A stretch of DNA of 64,000 nt. Origin: Paraburkholderia haematera. Lineage in GTDB: Bacteria; Pseudomonadota; Gammaproteobacteria; Burkholderiales; Burkholderiaceae. Location: assembly GCF_905220975.1 (NCBI RefSeq), contig NZ_CAJNBK010000002.1:248001-312000 (forward strand), read 5' to 3'. The notes beneath the pieces are model-generated. The model was not told the DNA's origin, ran no database searches, and saw only the letters and a program-made list of their open reading frames with translations. Shown piece by piece: positions 36,744 through 45,992 of this stretch. The position numbers and the translations under genes were made by a program. Each line of letters starts with the position of its first letter. The stretch's first letter is position 1.

Positions 36744-37052
36744 ATGGAAGACGATGAACTCGACCCGGTGCTGGTGGCCGTGCTGGCGCAGTTGTGGCGC
36801 GCGTATCAGGAGACGCCTGGCGGCGCGTGGTCGCTCGCCAAGCTTTCCAAGCAGGCGAACGTGCCGATGAGCGGCTTGCGACGGCAGTTGACGGCGCTGG
36901 TCGACGGCGGTCTGGTGGACACGACCTTCAACGAGGAGGGCACGGGGACGGCGCGCTTAAGCGAGATCGGCCTGGGTTTGTGTGCGGAGTTATTCGGTGA
37001 GGGCAGTCCGCCTGACGATGAGCAGTCAGACCCGCCGCCACAGGTCCACTGA
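36744..37052 (+). CDS. small winged-helix protein
   Basis: The 102-residue protein has [53 protein letters not shown], which reads as a winged-helix DNA-binding domain (recognition helix around [11 protein letters not shown]), then [15 protein letters not shown] and an acidic, Pro-rich tail. It starts 40 bp after the MocR gene with GAGGAG upstream and is probably co-transcribed. Its target is unknown. Confidence 0.78.
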   Translation: MEDDELDPVLVAVLAQLWRAYQETPGGAWSLAKLSKQANVPMSGLRRQLTALVDGGLVDTTFNEEGTGTARLSEIGLGLCAELFGEGSPPDDEQSDPPPQVH

Positions 37053-37159
37053 GTTGAGTTGCCGCTGAATCCGGCACGAGGGCGACGGTTGCGCCCTCAT
37101 GCGTTTCCGGGGGACGGCGGTCGCCGTGCGCGCCTGCCGCCGCCCTTGCGCGGATCGCC

Positions 37160-37909
37160 TTAAAGCTGGCTCATGCCGCCATCGACGATGATTTCCGTGC
37201 CGACGATAAAGGCCGACTCCGGCGCCGCGAGGTGCAGCACCGTCGAGGCGATCTCCTCCGGCGTGCCGAAACGGCCGGCCGGAATCTGGCTGAGAATCTG
37301 CGCGGCCGTTGTTTCGAGCGTGGCGGCGTCGAGACCGAGCTTGCCGTACAGCGGCGTTTGCACGGGTCCCGGACTCACGACGTTGACGCGTACACCCAAG
37401 GGCAGCAATTCCGACGACAACGTCCTGGCCAGCGAAATCACCGCCGCCTTGCTCGCGGCATAGACCGACGAGGCCGGCATGCCGATACGCGCGTTGATCG
37501 AACCGTTGATGACGATCGAGGCGCCACGATTGAGCAAGGGCAGCAGCGACTGGATCTGGAAGTAGGCGCCTTTGACATTGGTGTTGAACATCGCGTCCCA
37601 GAAGGCTTCATCGACATCGGGGAAGGCGGCGAACTTCGCCGTGCCGGCGTTCACGAACACCGCATCGAGCCGGATACCGGCGGCGCTGATTGCTGCCGCC
37701 AGTTCGCGCGCCGAAGCGATCGAGCCGGCGTCGTTACGCACGGCGACGGCGTTGGCGCCGAGCGCGGCCTTCGCGGTTTCGAGTGCGTCAGCGTCGCGGC
37801 CGGTAATGACGACACGGGCGCCTTCATCGGCAAACGCCTTCGCGGCTGCGAAGCCAATGCCGCTGCTGCCGCCGGTGACGAGAACCGATTTACCTTGGAA
37901 GCGAGTCAT
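37160..37909 (-). CDS. short-chain dehydrogenase/reductase
   Basis: The 249-residue classical SDR has the cofactor motif TGGSSGIG (12-19), NAG (NAGTAKFA), the catalytic Ser in NGSINARIG, YAASK (YxxxK) and the C-terminal VDGGMSQL. It catalyses NAD(P)H-dependent reduction or oxidation of an unidentified alcohol or ketone. The ATG at 37909 follows GGAGAAACAAA. The frame is open 270 bases further upstream without sensible sequence. It is divergent from the BMP gene. Confidence 0.93.
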   Translation of the reverse strand: MTRFQGKSVLVTGGSSGIGFAAAKAFADEGARVVITGRDADALETAKAALGANAVAVRNDAGSIASARELAAAISAAGIRLDAVFVNAGTAKFAAFPDVDEAFWDAMFNTNVKGAYFQIQSLLPLLNRGASIVINGSINARIGMPASSVYAASKAAVISLARTLSSELLPLGVRVNVVSPGPVQTPLYGKLGLDAATLETTAAQILSQIPAGRFGTPEEIASTVLHLAAPESAFIVGTEIIVDGGMSQL

Positions 37910-38177
37910 TTTGTTTCTCCGAAAGAGTGTTACGGGTTGGTGTAAGTCATATTGCGCGTGCACTGAGCGCTTGCCGTACCATTTCGCCGATGTACTCGTT
38001 CGAGAATTTCGAACATGTTTCCGGGGTACCAAAATACAGATTTCGTTATGGGCGAGATAACGGTAAATAATTTTTCCGCTGAAATTGACCTTCGAATATG
38101 GCCCCCTATGCTGGAGCCTCGCCCGGGACAAATCCGGGCGCCATGGCAGGCACCTGGAAACCATCTTCGGAGAATTC

Positions 38178-39308
38178 ATGAAAGCAAAGCTGACGCGAGT
38201 GCTGCATCACTCATTGCGCATCAAAACCGTCCGGACCGTTCTCGCCGCAGCGCTCGGCGCGTCCCTCGCGTTCACCGCCGGCGCGGCGGCCGCCGCGACC
38301 GCGCAGCCGCTCGGCATCGCCTTCGTCTACCTCGGCAATCCGGGCGACGCCGGCTGGACCTATGCGCATGAGCAGGGCGTGAAAGAGGTCGAGGCGAAAT
38401 TCGGCGACAAGATCAAGGTGACGCGCGTCGAGAACGTGCCGGAGTCGGCGGATTCGGAGCGCGTGTTTCGCGATCTGGCGTCCAAGGGCAACAAGATCGT
38501 GGTCGGTTCGAGCTTCGGTTTCCAGGATTTCGAGCTGAAGGTCGCCAAAGACTTCCCGGACGCCGTGTTCGAACATGCGACCGGCTACAAGAAGGCCGCC
38601 AACTTCGCCACCTATGACGTGCGGACCTATCAGAGCGCCTACCTGGCCGGGCTGGTCGCCGGTTATACGACGAAGTCCAACACGCTCGGCTTTGTCGGCT
38701 CGGTGCCGGTGCCGGAAGTGGTACGCAACATCAACGCGTTCACGATGGGTGCGCGCTCGGTCAACCCGAATGCGCGCGTGAAGGTTGTGTGGATCAACAG
38801 CTGGTTCGACCCGGGCCGCGAAAAGCAGGCCGCCGAGACGCTGATTGGCCAGGGCGCCGATGTGCTGATCCAGAATACCGATTCGACGGCGACGATGCAG
38901 ACAGCCGAACAGAAGAAAGTGCATGCATTTGGCTGGGACTCCGACATGAAGAAGTTCGGTCCTAACGCGCAGCTGGGTGCATGCGTGAGCAACTGGGGTG
39001 TGTATTACACGCATCTGGTGCAGCAGGTGATGGCGGGTACGTGGAACAACTCGCCGGTGTGGTGGGGGCTGAAAGAGAAGGCGATCGATCTGGCCGACAT
39101 CAACACGGACGCGGTGTCGCCGACGGCGCAAAAGGCGTTGAACCAGAAGCGTGACGACATCATCTCAGGCAAGTTCAATCCGTTCGCCGGTCCGATCGCG
39201 GATCAGTCCGGCGTGGTGAAAGTCGCTGCGGGCAAATCGTTGAGCGACGTGGAGCTGCTGCGATTGAACTGGTTCGTGCAAGGCGTGGACGGCTCGCTGC
39301 CGAAGTAA
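38178..39308 (+). CDS. BMP-family (PnrA-like) substrate-binding protein
   Basis: The 376-residue protein has a signal peptide with a long basic region (about 1-40, cleavage AAAA-ATAQPL) and a type I periplasmic binding fold of the BMP/PnrA group: IAFVYLGNPGDAGWTYAHEQGVKEVE, VVGSSFGFQDF, YQSAYLAGLVAGYTTKSNTLGFVG, DVLIQNTDSTATMQ and GVYYTHLVQQVMAGTWNN. These proteins bind nucleosides or purines for ABC importers. Unlike bacterial lipoprotein members it appears soluble and periplasmic. The permease and ATPase genes are not adjacent. The ATG at 38178 follows CGGAGAATTC, and the deaminase gene follows 43 bp downstream. Confidence 0.93.
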   Translation: MKAKLTRVLHHSLRIKTVRTVLAAALGASLAFTAGAAAAATAQPLGIAFVYLGNPGDAGWTYAHEQGVKEVEAKFGDKIKVTRVENVPESADSERVFRDLASKGNKIVVGSSFGFQDFELKVAKDFPDAVFEHATGYKKAANFATYDVRTYQSAYLAGLVAGYTTKSNTLGFVGSVPVPEVVRNINAFTMGARSVNPNARVKVVWINSWFDPGREKQAAETLIGQGADVLIQNTDSTATMQTAEQKKVHAFGWDSDMKKFGPNAQLGACVSNWGVYYTHLVQQVMAGTWNNSPVWWGLKEKAIDLADINTDAVSPTAQKALNQKRDDIISGKFNPFAGPIADQSGVVKVAAGKSLSDVELLRLNWFVQGVDGSLPK

Positions 39309-39351
39309 TCATTTGATTTGGTTGACTAACTATTATTAAAGGAGATCGCCC

Positions 39352-39900
39352 GTGAGTCTTACCGTCCCGAACAATGCCGGCGCCGAAGGTGCGGCGGCAA
39401 CCTATCCGCCGCAGGGTTTAACGCCGACGCCCGAGCAGATCGTGCGGCATCTGCGGCATTCGAGCCGGGTGGCCGAGCGGGCGACGCTGCTGGGACACCA
39501 TCCGTTCGGCGCGGTGCTGATCGGCCCGGATCAGGAGACCGTGTTGATGGAGCAGGGCAATGTCGACACGGTCAATCACGCCGAGTCGGTGCTCGCGCGC
39601 GTGGCAGCGTTGAATTTCACGCCGGAGTACTTGTGGAGCTGTACGTTGTACACATCGGTCGAGCCTTGCTGCATGTGCGCCGGCACCATGTATTGGGCCA
39701 ATATCGGCCGCGTCGTGTTTGGCATGACCGAGAAGCGCTTGCTGGAGGCGACCGGCGATCATGCCGAGAATCCGACCATGAGCGTGGATTGCCGGTACGT
39801 GTTTGACCATTGCCAGAAGCCCGTCGAGGTCATCGGCCCAGTGGCCGAGGTGGAGGCGGAGGTGATGGCGGTGCAGCGGCGGTTCTGGAGCGGCAGGTAG
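39352..39900 (+). CDS. cytidine/deoxycytidylate-type nucleobase deaminase
   Basis: The 182-residue enzyme has the zinc deaminase motifs NHAESVLARVAA (HAE) and TSVEPCCMCAGTMYWANI (PCxxC), followed by GRVVFGMTEKRL, as in guanine, cytosine and tRNA-adenosine deaminases. The N-terminal 30 residues are an extra extension. Its position right after the BMP-type binding protein suggests it deaminates an imported base such as guanine or adenine. The GTG at 39352 follows AAAGGAGATCGCCC. Confidence 0.9.
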   Translation: MSLTVPNNAGAEGAAATYPPQGLTPTPEQIVRHLRHSSRVAERATLLGHHPFGAVLIGPDQETVLMEQGNVDTVNHAESVLARVAALNFTPEYLWSCTLYTSVEPCCMCAGTMYWANIGRVVFGMTEKRLLEATGDHAENPTMSVDCRYVFDHCQKPVEVIGPVAEVEAEVMAVQRRFWSGR

Positions 39901-39902
39901 CG

Positions 39903-40466
39903 CTATTGCGTTTCCGCCGGTGCGAGCATGGCCAGCCCGCAGAACCAGTCGCCGCCGTGCGGCTGATATTTCCACCGGCCATTGTTCTCCTTGATCACCG
40001 TGGAACACTGGTCATTCACGACGATCCCGGGATTCGCCGCGGTGCATCGAAGCATCGCGGTCCCGGTTTGTTGTAGCGCGGGCATCACGGCCTTACGTTT
40101 CGGGTCCGGTTCGGCGGGTCCGTCCGGTTCCTCCACGGTTCCCGTTCGCATGCTTTCGATCAAGCGTTGCAGTTCTTCGATCCGCGCCGCATACCACGTC
40201 CCCAGACACGCCGCATCGCGGCAATTCGCTTCCCGCCACGCCCATTTGCTGTCACTGTCAGTGAGGAACGCGCGACGGTTGATGACTCGCCGCCGTGCTT
40301 TCCAGTACAGTTGCCCAAGCGTGTCATCGAGTTTCGAGAGTGCCGGGTCGTTGCAGATCATCCGTTCGGTGAGCGAGCGTCCCCTGCTGCAATCGAAGCT
40401 GGTAGCGTGAGCGGGCAGATGCGTGAGCATCAGTGCGGCGACAAAGATAGGGCGGAGAATTTTCAT
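39903..40466 (-). CDS. secreted LprI/DUF1311-like protein
   Basis: The 187-residue protein has a signal peptide (1-20, AHA-TSFDC) and an LprI-type domain: FDCSRGRSLTERMICNDPALSKLDDTLGQLYWKA, with paired Cys residues, then REANCRDAACLGTWYAARIEELQRL. Members include lysozyme inhibitors. The C-terminal half (CTAANPGIVVNDQCSTVIKENNGRWKYQP) may be a second small domain. The ATG at 40466 gives the signal peptide. Function is unknown beyond likely periplasmic location. Confidence 0.83.
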   Translation of the reverse strand: MKILRPIFVAALMLTHLPAHATSFDCSRGRSLTERMICNDPALSKLDDTLGQLYWKARRRVINRRAFLTDSDSKWAWREANCRDAACLGTWYAARIEELQRLIESMRTGTVEEPDGPAEPDPKRKAVMPALQQTGTAMLRCTAANPGIVVNDQCSTVIKENNGRWKYQPHGGDWFCGLAMLAPAETQ

Positions 40467-40637
40467 GGTGGTCCCGGCAGCGCATGGATTTTTCATGCAA
40501 GAGATGATCGGCCGAGTTGCCGGAACACAGACGCTCGAAAACAGCGTGAGTTCGGGTGGGTGATTACCAGATCTTGCCTTGCGCGGGCCGCACACAGGCA
40601 TGGATGCCTATGCGGGACGTGAACAACGGGAGAAGAA

Positions 40638-41378
40638 ATGAAACAACACCTCGTGCCATGGCTTTGCGCAGCGGCTGGCCTGCTGGCCTTGCCCGCAGTG
40701 GCTTCTGCGCAGTCGCAGGCTTACACGAACGGCAGCGTCAATGTGCGCGCCGGTCCTGCATCGGATTACCCGGTCGTGACGCAGTTGCCGGGCGGTGTGC
40801 CGCTTACCGTGATGGGTTGCATCAGCAACTACCAATGGTGTGACGTTGCGGCTCCGAACCTGCGCGGTTGGGTCTATGCGGCGCGGCTCAGCTATCCCTA
40901 TCAAGGCAGCAATGTGCCGGTGCTGAACTACGGCACGGTGATCGGCCTGCCGATCGTCACGTTCTCGATCGGGACTTATTGGGGCAATTACTATCGGGGC
41001 CGGCCGTGGTACGGCCAGCGGTCGCGCTGGGCGCATCATCCGCCCCCGCCGCCGCCGAGACCCGGTGCCGGACGGCCACCAGGGGGCCGTCCGCCAGGTG
41101 GGCCGCCACCTGGGAACGGGGGCGGGCGTCCACCGGGCGGCCGGCCGCCGGGGAATGCGGGTGGGCGTCCACCAGGGGGGCAGCAGCCGGGTAAGCCGGG
41201 CGGGCGTCCGCCGGGCGGCCAGCAGCCGGGTAATCCAGGCGGGCGTCCACCAGGCGCCCGGCCACCGGGGAACGCCGGCGGGCGTCCCCCAGGCGGCCAG
41301 CAGCCGGGTAATGGAGGTGGCCGTCCCCCGGGAGGTCAGCAAGGCGGCGGGAATAATCGCCCTCAAGGCGGGTCCTAG
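40638..41378 (+). CDS. secreted SH3b protein with Gly/Pro/Arg repeat tail
   Basis: The 246-residue protein has a signal peptide (1-24, ASA-QSQ), a bacterial SH3 domain (about 27-85: GSVNVRAGPASDYPVVTQLPGGVPLTVMGC, WCDVAAPNLRGWVYAARL) and a tail from about 135 built from repeats of the type GGRPPGGQQPGN/GGRPPGGRPPGN. The SH3b part may bind peptidoglycan; the tail is probably extended and could cross the wall space or be surface exposed. The ATG at 40638 follows GGGAGAAG. The repeat tail is the most variable-looking part and could expand or contract. Confidence 0.85.
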   Translation: MKQHLVPWLCAAAGLLALPAVASAQSQAYTNGSVNVRAGPASDYPVVTQLPGGVPLTVMGCISNYQWCDVAAPNLRGWVYAARLSYPYQGSNVPVLNYGTVIGLPIVTFSIGTYWGNYYRGRPWYGQRSRWAHHPPPPPPRPGAGRPPGGRPPGGPPPGNGGGRPPGGRPPGNAGGRPPGGQQPGKPGGRPPGGQQPGNPGGRPPGARPPGNAGGRPPGGQQPGNGGGRPPGGQQGGGNNRPQGGS

Positions 41379-41537
41379 CACGATTGCCGGATTCGTCGTG
41401 TTAAGGGTGTTGTCGCTTCATTAGTTGACCGGATGGTCGGCCGGGCCTATGCATCGCGATTAAAGTACGCCGGTCTCGCGTAAACCCCGGTGCGCCGCGT
41501 ACACTAACTTGCCGATGTGGGGTTAGGGGGCGCACAG

Positions 41538-43847
41538 ATGAAACGCGAAGCGACGTCGGATTACACGATGGGAGCAACGCCTGAGGGCACCCGCTACGGG
41601 CCGAATCTGGCCGAAGGGGTGCTGGCGTCGGAGCGTACGGTGTTGCGGCTGATTACGCGCAACACCCCGCTGCCGGAATTGCTCGACGAAGTATGCCGCC
41701 GCGCGGAAGCGCTGCTCGGCGAGGGTGCAACCTGTTCGATCCTGCTACTGGACGCGGACGGCATACGCGCGCGCGTGGGCGGCGCGCCATCGCTGCCGGC
41801 GCACTTCAGTGCCGCGATCGACGGCGTCGCGATCGGCCCACGGGTCGGCTCCTGCGGCACCGCGATGTACGAGCGGCGCATGGTCGCCGTCGAAGATATC
41901 GAAACCGATCCGTTGTGGGCCGATTTCCGCCACCTCGCTTTGCCGCTCGGTTTGCGCGCATGCTGGTCGGTACCGTTTGAAAACGATGCCGGCACGGTGC
42001 TGGGGGCGTTCGCGGTCTATCACCGCACGTCGCGCCGTCCGAGTGCCGAAGAAGCCGCGATGCTGTATGACATCGGCCACAGTGTCGGTCTTGCCGTTCA
42101 TCAGGACGCCATGGCGCAACGCCTCGCGCACAGCGAGGAGCATCACCGGTTGGTGGTGGACCATCTGAACGAAGGCATTATCGTGCAGTCGCGCGACGGC
42201 ATCGTGCTGGCCTGCAATCCGAGCGCGCAACGCATCCTGCGCGCGGGCGCCGACCTGATCGGCCACGACATTCTGACGGTGATGGTGCGTGCGTATCACG
42301 AGGACGGTTCCATCGTCACCGAGGGCGATCGCCCGACCACTCAGGTGCTGGCGACCGGCAAACCCCTGCTTGGCATCACGATCGGTCTGGAGTTGACCGA
42401 CGGCGATATCGTCTGGATTACTGAGAATGTCGTGCCGATCATCAAGCCGGGCGACAGCGAACCCAGTTCCGTGCTGATCTCGTTTACCGACATCGGGCCG
42501 GTGCGCGAGGCGCAACGGCAGCTCAAGTTTCTGGCCACCCGCGATCCGCTCACCGGTCTTTACAATCGCGCTTTCCTGGCCGAGCGAATGCGCGATCTGT
42601 TCGAGCCGGGTGAGATGGCCGGGACGGGCGAGCTGGTGCGGGTCGCCGTGCTGTTCGTCGATCTGGACGGTTTCAAGAAGGTCAACGACACCGCCGGTCA
42701 TGAAGCCGGGGATGCGCTTCTATGCAGCGTCGCGGAGCGGCTGTCGGCATGCGTTGCACAAGGCGACACGCTCGCGCGCGTGGGTGGTGACGAGTTCGTG
42801 ATCGCGGTCAGCGCTTACGAAAACACGGGTCATCTGATCGCGCTCGCCCAGCGCATTCTCGACACGATCGCGGTGCCGTTCGCGGTGGCGGACAACGAGT
42901 ACTACATGGGCGCGTCGATCGGCATCAGTCTGTTTCCCGAAGACGGCCAGGACGTGGCTACGCTAATGCGCAACGCCGACTCGGCGATGTACCACGCGAA
43001 ACAATGCGGCCGCAACAATTTTCAGTTTTTCACGGCCGAGCTGAATCAGCATCTGCAACGCCGCTTCATGATCGAGCAGGCATTGCGCCGCGCGCTCGCC
43101 AGCGGAGAACTGAGCCTCGTATATCAGCCGATCGTCGACAGCCAGTGCGGCCGCACGATTGGCGCCGAAGCACTGCTGCGCTGGTACAACCCCGAGCTGG
43201 GGAATGTCTCGCCAGTGGAATTCATCCCGGTGGCCGAAGACGCAGGCCTGATTGTCGAGATCGGCGCCTGGGTGCTGGCGCGGGCCTGCGAGCAGGTCGC
43301 GCAGTGGCGGCGCACGCTGGCGCCGGATTTGATCGTCGCGGTGAACCTGTCACCGCGCCAGTTCAAAGGTGGTCTGGTGGAGCGGATCGAGTGCTTGCTC
43401 GAGCAGTCCGGGCTCGAACCGGAAGCGCTGGAGCTGGAGATTACCGAGCGGCTGTTGATGAGCGACAGCGACGCCGTCTTGCCGATGCTCACAGCGTTGA
43501 ACGCGATGGGCGTGCGAATTTCCGTTGACGATTTCGGCACCGGCTATTCGTCGCTGTCGTATCTGAAGCGGTTCCCGCTGCATAACCTGAAGATCGACCG
43601 CTCCTTCGTGGCGGGGTTGCCGGATCATCGCGATTCGATTGCGATCACGCAGGCGGTGGTGGCGATGGCCCATTCGCTTGGCATGAATGTCACTGCTGAG
43701 GGTGTGGAGACTGCCGAACAGGCGGCATTCTTGCGCGGAATCGCTTGCGACAAGCAGCAAGGGTACTTTTACAGTCGGCCGGTGGGGGCGAGTGCGTATG
43801 CGCGTAGTTTGTGTGACACGCAGTTGAGGCTGGCCGGCGCGTCCTGA
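41538..43847 (+). CDS. GAF-PAS-GGDEF-EAL cyclic-di-GMP enzyme
   Basis: The 769-residue cytoplasmic protein has a GAF domain (about 30-190), a PAS domain (about 200-310), a GGDEF domain with intact RVGGDEF (about residue 417), and an EAL domain with EALLRW, NLSPRQF, ELEITE, DDFGTGYSSL, KIDRSF and EGVET, all catalytic residues present. It could therefore both make and degrade c-di-GMP in response to GAF/PAS signals. The inhibitory RxxD site before GGDEF is replaced (AQGD). The ATG at 41538 follows TAGGGGG; a GTG at 41517 is an alternative. Confidence 0.95.
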   Translation: MKREATSDYTMGATPEGTRYGPNLAEGVLASERTVLRLITRNTPLPELLDEVCRRAEALLGEGATCSILLLDADGIRARVGGAPSLPAHFSAAIDGVAIGPRVGSCGTAMYERRMVAVEDIETDPLWADFRHLALPLGLRACWSVPFENDAGTVLGAFAVYHRTSRRPSAEEAAMLYDIGHSVGLAVHQDAMAQRLAHSEEHHRLVVDHLNEGIIVQSRDGIVLACNPSAQRILRAGADLIGHDILTVMVRAYHEDGSIVTEGDRPTTQVLATGKPLLGITIGLELTDGDIVWITENVVPIIKPGDSEPSSVLISFTDIGPVREAQRQLKFLATRDPLTGLYNRAFLAERMRDLFEPGEMAGTGELVRVAVLFVDLDGFKKVNDTAGHEAGDALLCSVAERLSACVAQGDTLARVGGDEFVIAVSAYENTGHLIALAQRILDTIAVPFAVADNEYYMGASIGISLFPEDGQDVATLMRNADSAMYHAKQCGRNNFQFFTAELNQHLQRRFMIEQALRRALASGELSLVYQPIVDSQCGRTIGAEALLRWYNPELGNVSPVEFIPVAEDAGLIVEIGAWVLARACEQVAQWRRTLAPDLIVAVNLSPRQFKGGLVERIECLLEQSGLEPEALELEITERLLMSDSDAVLPMLTALNAMGVRISVDDFGTGYSSLSYLKRFPLHNLKIDRSFVAGLPDHRDSIAITQAVVAMAHSLGMNVTAEGVETAEQAAFLRGIACDKQQGYFYSRPVGASAYARSLCDTQLRLAGAS

Positions 43848-44474
43848 CTGTCCTGACGCCGCCGGCCACGGCCAGCCACGCCGCAAACCCACTTTGCCAG
43901 GCGGGCTAATACGGCATTCACATACGGCATTCTCGTCAATCGGACCTTGCCGCCGCGAGCACCCGGATTCGATTGTTCAGTTTGACGAACAACTGACTTC
44001 GCGTTCCTGGTATTTATCCGCGGCCCCGGTCTCCCTAAAATCCTCCCATCGAATGTAAATTCCGCGCTGTGCCGAAGCGGCCCTGCGCAATGGGAGCCGC
44101 TATGCCAGCTTTGATCAGGAACCAGCTTTATCGGCCGTCGGTGGTCCTGCCGATGGTCGCCCTCATGCAGGTGATGGTGTCGCAGGATTTCAACCTCGGG
44201 CAGGTCGGTTGGGTTGTTGCGGCGCGCGGCGCGCAGGCCGCGCTGCAGCGCTCGCGTGAATTGATCTGCGCCGTCCACTGCCCCGACTGAACACAATCGG
44301 GCGCGATCCGCGCCAATTGGGCTGCGCCGGCCCCTCAACGGGGCGAACACGAATAGCTAGCCGGTGCGCCGGCTTGCATCGCGCAACAGAAATAACCGGA
44401 AAGGGCGATCACGGCAACGCGAGGCACTAAGGGTAAGATGCAACGACCTGCACCCCAGCCTCGGGAGATCTGCC
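43848..44474. other. intergenic stretch between c-di-GMP gene and FAD oxidoreductase gene
   Basis: Apart from a possible 62-residue frame at 44102-44290, I see no gene, RNA or clear terminator in this 627-bp region. Confidence 0.4.
44102..44290 (+). CDS. possible small protein of 62 residues
   Basis: An ATG after GGGAGCCGCT opens MPALIRNQLYRPSVVLPMVALMQVMV, weakly hydrophobic, ending in RSRELICAVHCPD. There is no recognisable family. The ribosome-binding site is the main support. Confidence 0.3.
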   Translation: MPALIRNQLYRPSVVLPMVALMQVMVSQDFNLGQVGWVVAARGAQAALQRSRELICAVHCPD

Positions 44475-45875
44475 ATGCCACAGCACTTCGACGCAGTCGT
44501 GATCGGCACGGGACAAGGCGGCGCGCCGCTCGCGGTCCGTCTCGGTCAAAGCGGCCGTAAAACCGCGGTCATTGAACGTGGGGCGTTTGGCGGAACCTGT
44601 GTGAATGTCGGCTGCACGCCGACCAAGTCTTATGTGGCGAGCGCCCGGGCAGCCCACGTGGCGCGCCATGCTGCGGATCTGGGCGTGCAGGTGAGCGGCG
44701 CGGTCAGCGTCGATCTGGCAGCGGTCAAGGCGCGCAAGGACGGAATCATCGGCCAGTCGCGCGACGGCGTCGAGAAATGGTTGCGCGGCGCGGATAACGT
44801 CACCGTCTTCAACGGCCACGCGCGCTTCACCGGCGCGCATGCGCTTGTCATCAACGGCCCGGACGGCGCGGCGCCCATTGAACTCAGCGCCGACGAAATC
44901 TTCATCAATACCGGTACGCGCGCGGTCGTGCCGCCGCTCGAAGGGCTCGAGCGCATTCGCTACTACACCAACTCCAATCTGCTCGAACTGACGGAATTGC
45001 CGGACCATCTGGCGATTGTCGGCAGCAGCTATATTGCGCTCGAATTCGCGCAGATCTTTCGCCGCTTCGGCAGCCGGGTGACGGTGCTGGTACGCGGCGA
45101 GCGCGTGCTCACGCGCGAGGATGCCGACTTCGCCGGCTCTGTGCAGAAGGTGCTGGCGCGTGAAGGAGTCGAGTTTGTCTTCGGCGTGCAGCCTTCGCGG
45201 GTCGAACCGCATCCGCATCGCGACAACGAGGTGTGCATCGGCTTTGAGCAGAACATTCCCGCGCTCGAAGCGTCGCACCTGCTGTTCGCCACCGGCCGTG
45301 AACCGAACACCGACGACCTCGGCCTCGACGCCGCCGGCATCGCAACGGACAGGCACGGCACGATTCCCGTCGACGGCCAGTTGCGCACCAACGTGCCGGG
45401 CATCTGGGCGATCGGCGACGTCAACGGACGCGGCGCCTTTACCCACACGTCCTACGATGACTTTCAGATCGTTACGGCCAATCTGCTCGACGGCGGCACG
45501 CGCAGCGTCGACACGCGAATCATGGCGTATGCGGTGTTTGTCGACCCGCCGCTCGCGCGCGTCGGGCTCTCGGAGGCCGACGTGCGCAAGGACAGCCGCG
45601 ACGCGCTGATCGCCACCATGCCGATGACGCGGGTAGGCCGCGCCCGCGAACGCGGCGAGACCGACGGATTCATGAAGGTGCTGGTGGACGCGCGCAGCAA
45701 GCAGATTCTTGGCGCGGCGATTCATGGCATCGAAGGCGACGAAGCGCTGCACACGTTCATCGACATCATGACGGCCGGCGCACCGTATCCGACCTTGCAG
45801 TACGCCATGCACATTCATCCGACCATCAGCGAACTGGTGCCGACTTTGCTCGATGGGCTCAAACCGATGAAATAA
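44475..45875 (+). CDS. FAD-dependent pyridine nucleotide-disulfide oxidoreductase
   Basis: The 466-residue flavoprotein belongs to the mercuric/lipoamide/glutathione reductase family. FAD motif VVIGTGQGGAPLA, redox-active pair GGTCVNVGCTPTK, NAD(P) motif LAIVGSSYIALEFAQIFRRFG, second FAD motif VPGIWAIGDVNG and a C-terminal dimerisation domain with HIHPTISELVP are present. There is no N-terminal HMA domain and no extra C-terminal Cys pair, so it is unlikely to be a true mercuric reductase. The ATG at 44475 follows CGGGAGATC; an upstream in-frame start at 44364 is rejected. The substrate is unknown. Confidence 0.92.
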   Translation: MPQHFDAVVIGTGQGGAPLAVRLGQSGRKTAVIERGAFGGTCVNVGCTPTKSYVASARAAHVARHAADLGVQVSGAVSVDLAAVKARKDGIIGQSRDGVEKWLRGADNVTVFNGHARFTGAHALVINGPDGAAPIELSADEIFINTGTRAVVPPLEGLERIRYYTNSNLLELTELPDHLAIVGSSYIALEFAQIFRRFGSRVTVLVRGERVLTREDADFAGSVQKVLAREGVEFVFGVQPSRVEPHPHRDNEVCIGFEQNIPALEASHLLFATGREPNTDDLGLDAAGIATDRHGTIPVDGQLRTNVPGIWAIGDVNGRGAFTHTSYDDFQIVTANLLDGGTRSVDTRIMAYAVFVDPPLARVGLSEADVRKDSRDALIATMPMTRVGRARERGETDGFMKVLVDARSKQILGAAIHGIEGDEALHTFIDIMTAGAPYPTLQYAMHIHPTISELVPTLLDGLKPMK

Positions 45876-45992
45876 GCACTGCACCCGGTAGCGAGCCGGG
45901 TGATGAGCGAGCCGGTCGTAATGGACGTAGTGGACGTAATGGACGAAAGCGCGCAGCGAACGCAGGTGGCGGGCATAGCCGGAGCATGAGCG

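Noticed and set aside
41040..41370. Short GC-rich tandem repeats as a CRISPR
   Set aside because: They encode an in-frame GGRPPG protein repeat and have no uniform spacer length.
44475..45875. Mercuric reductase (merA)
   Set aside because: No HMA domain, no C-terminal Cys pair and no other mer genes; only the shared disulfide-reductase fold is supported.
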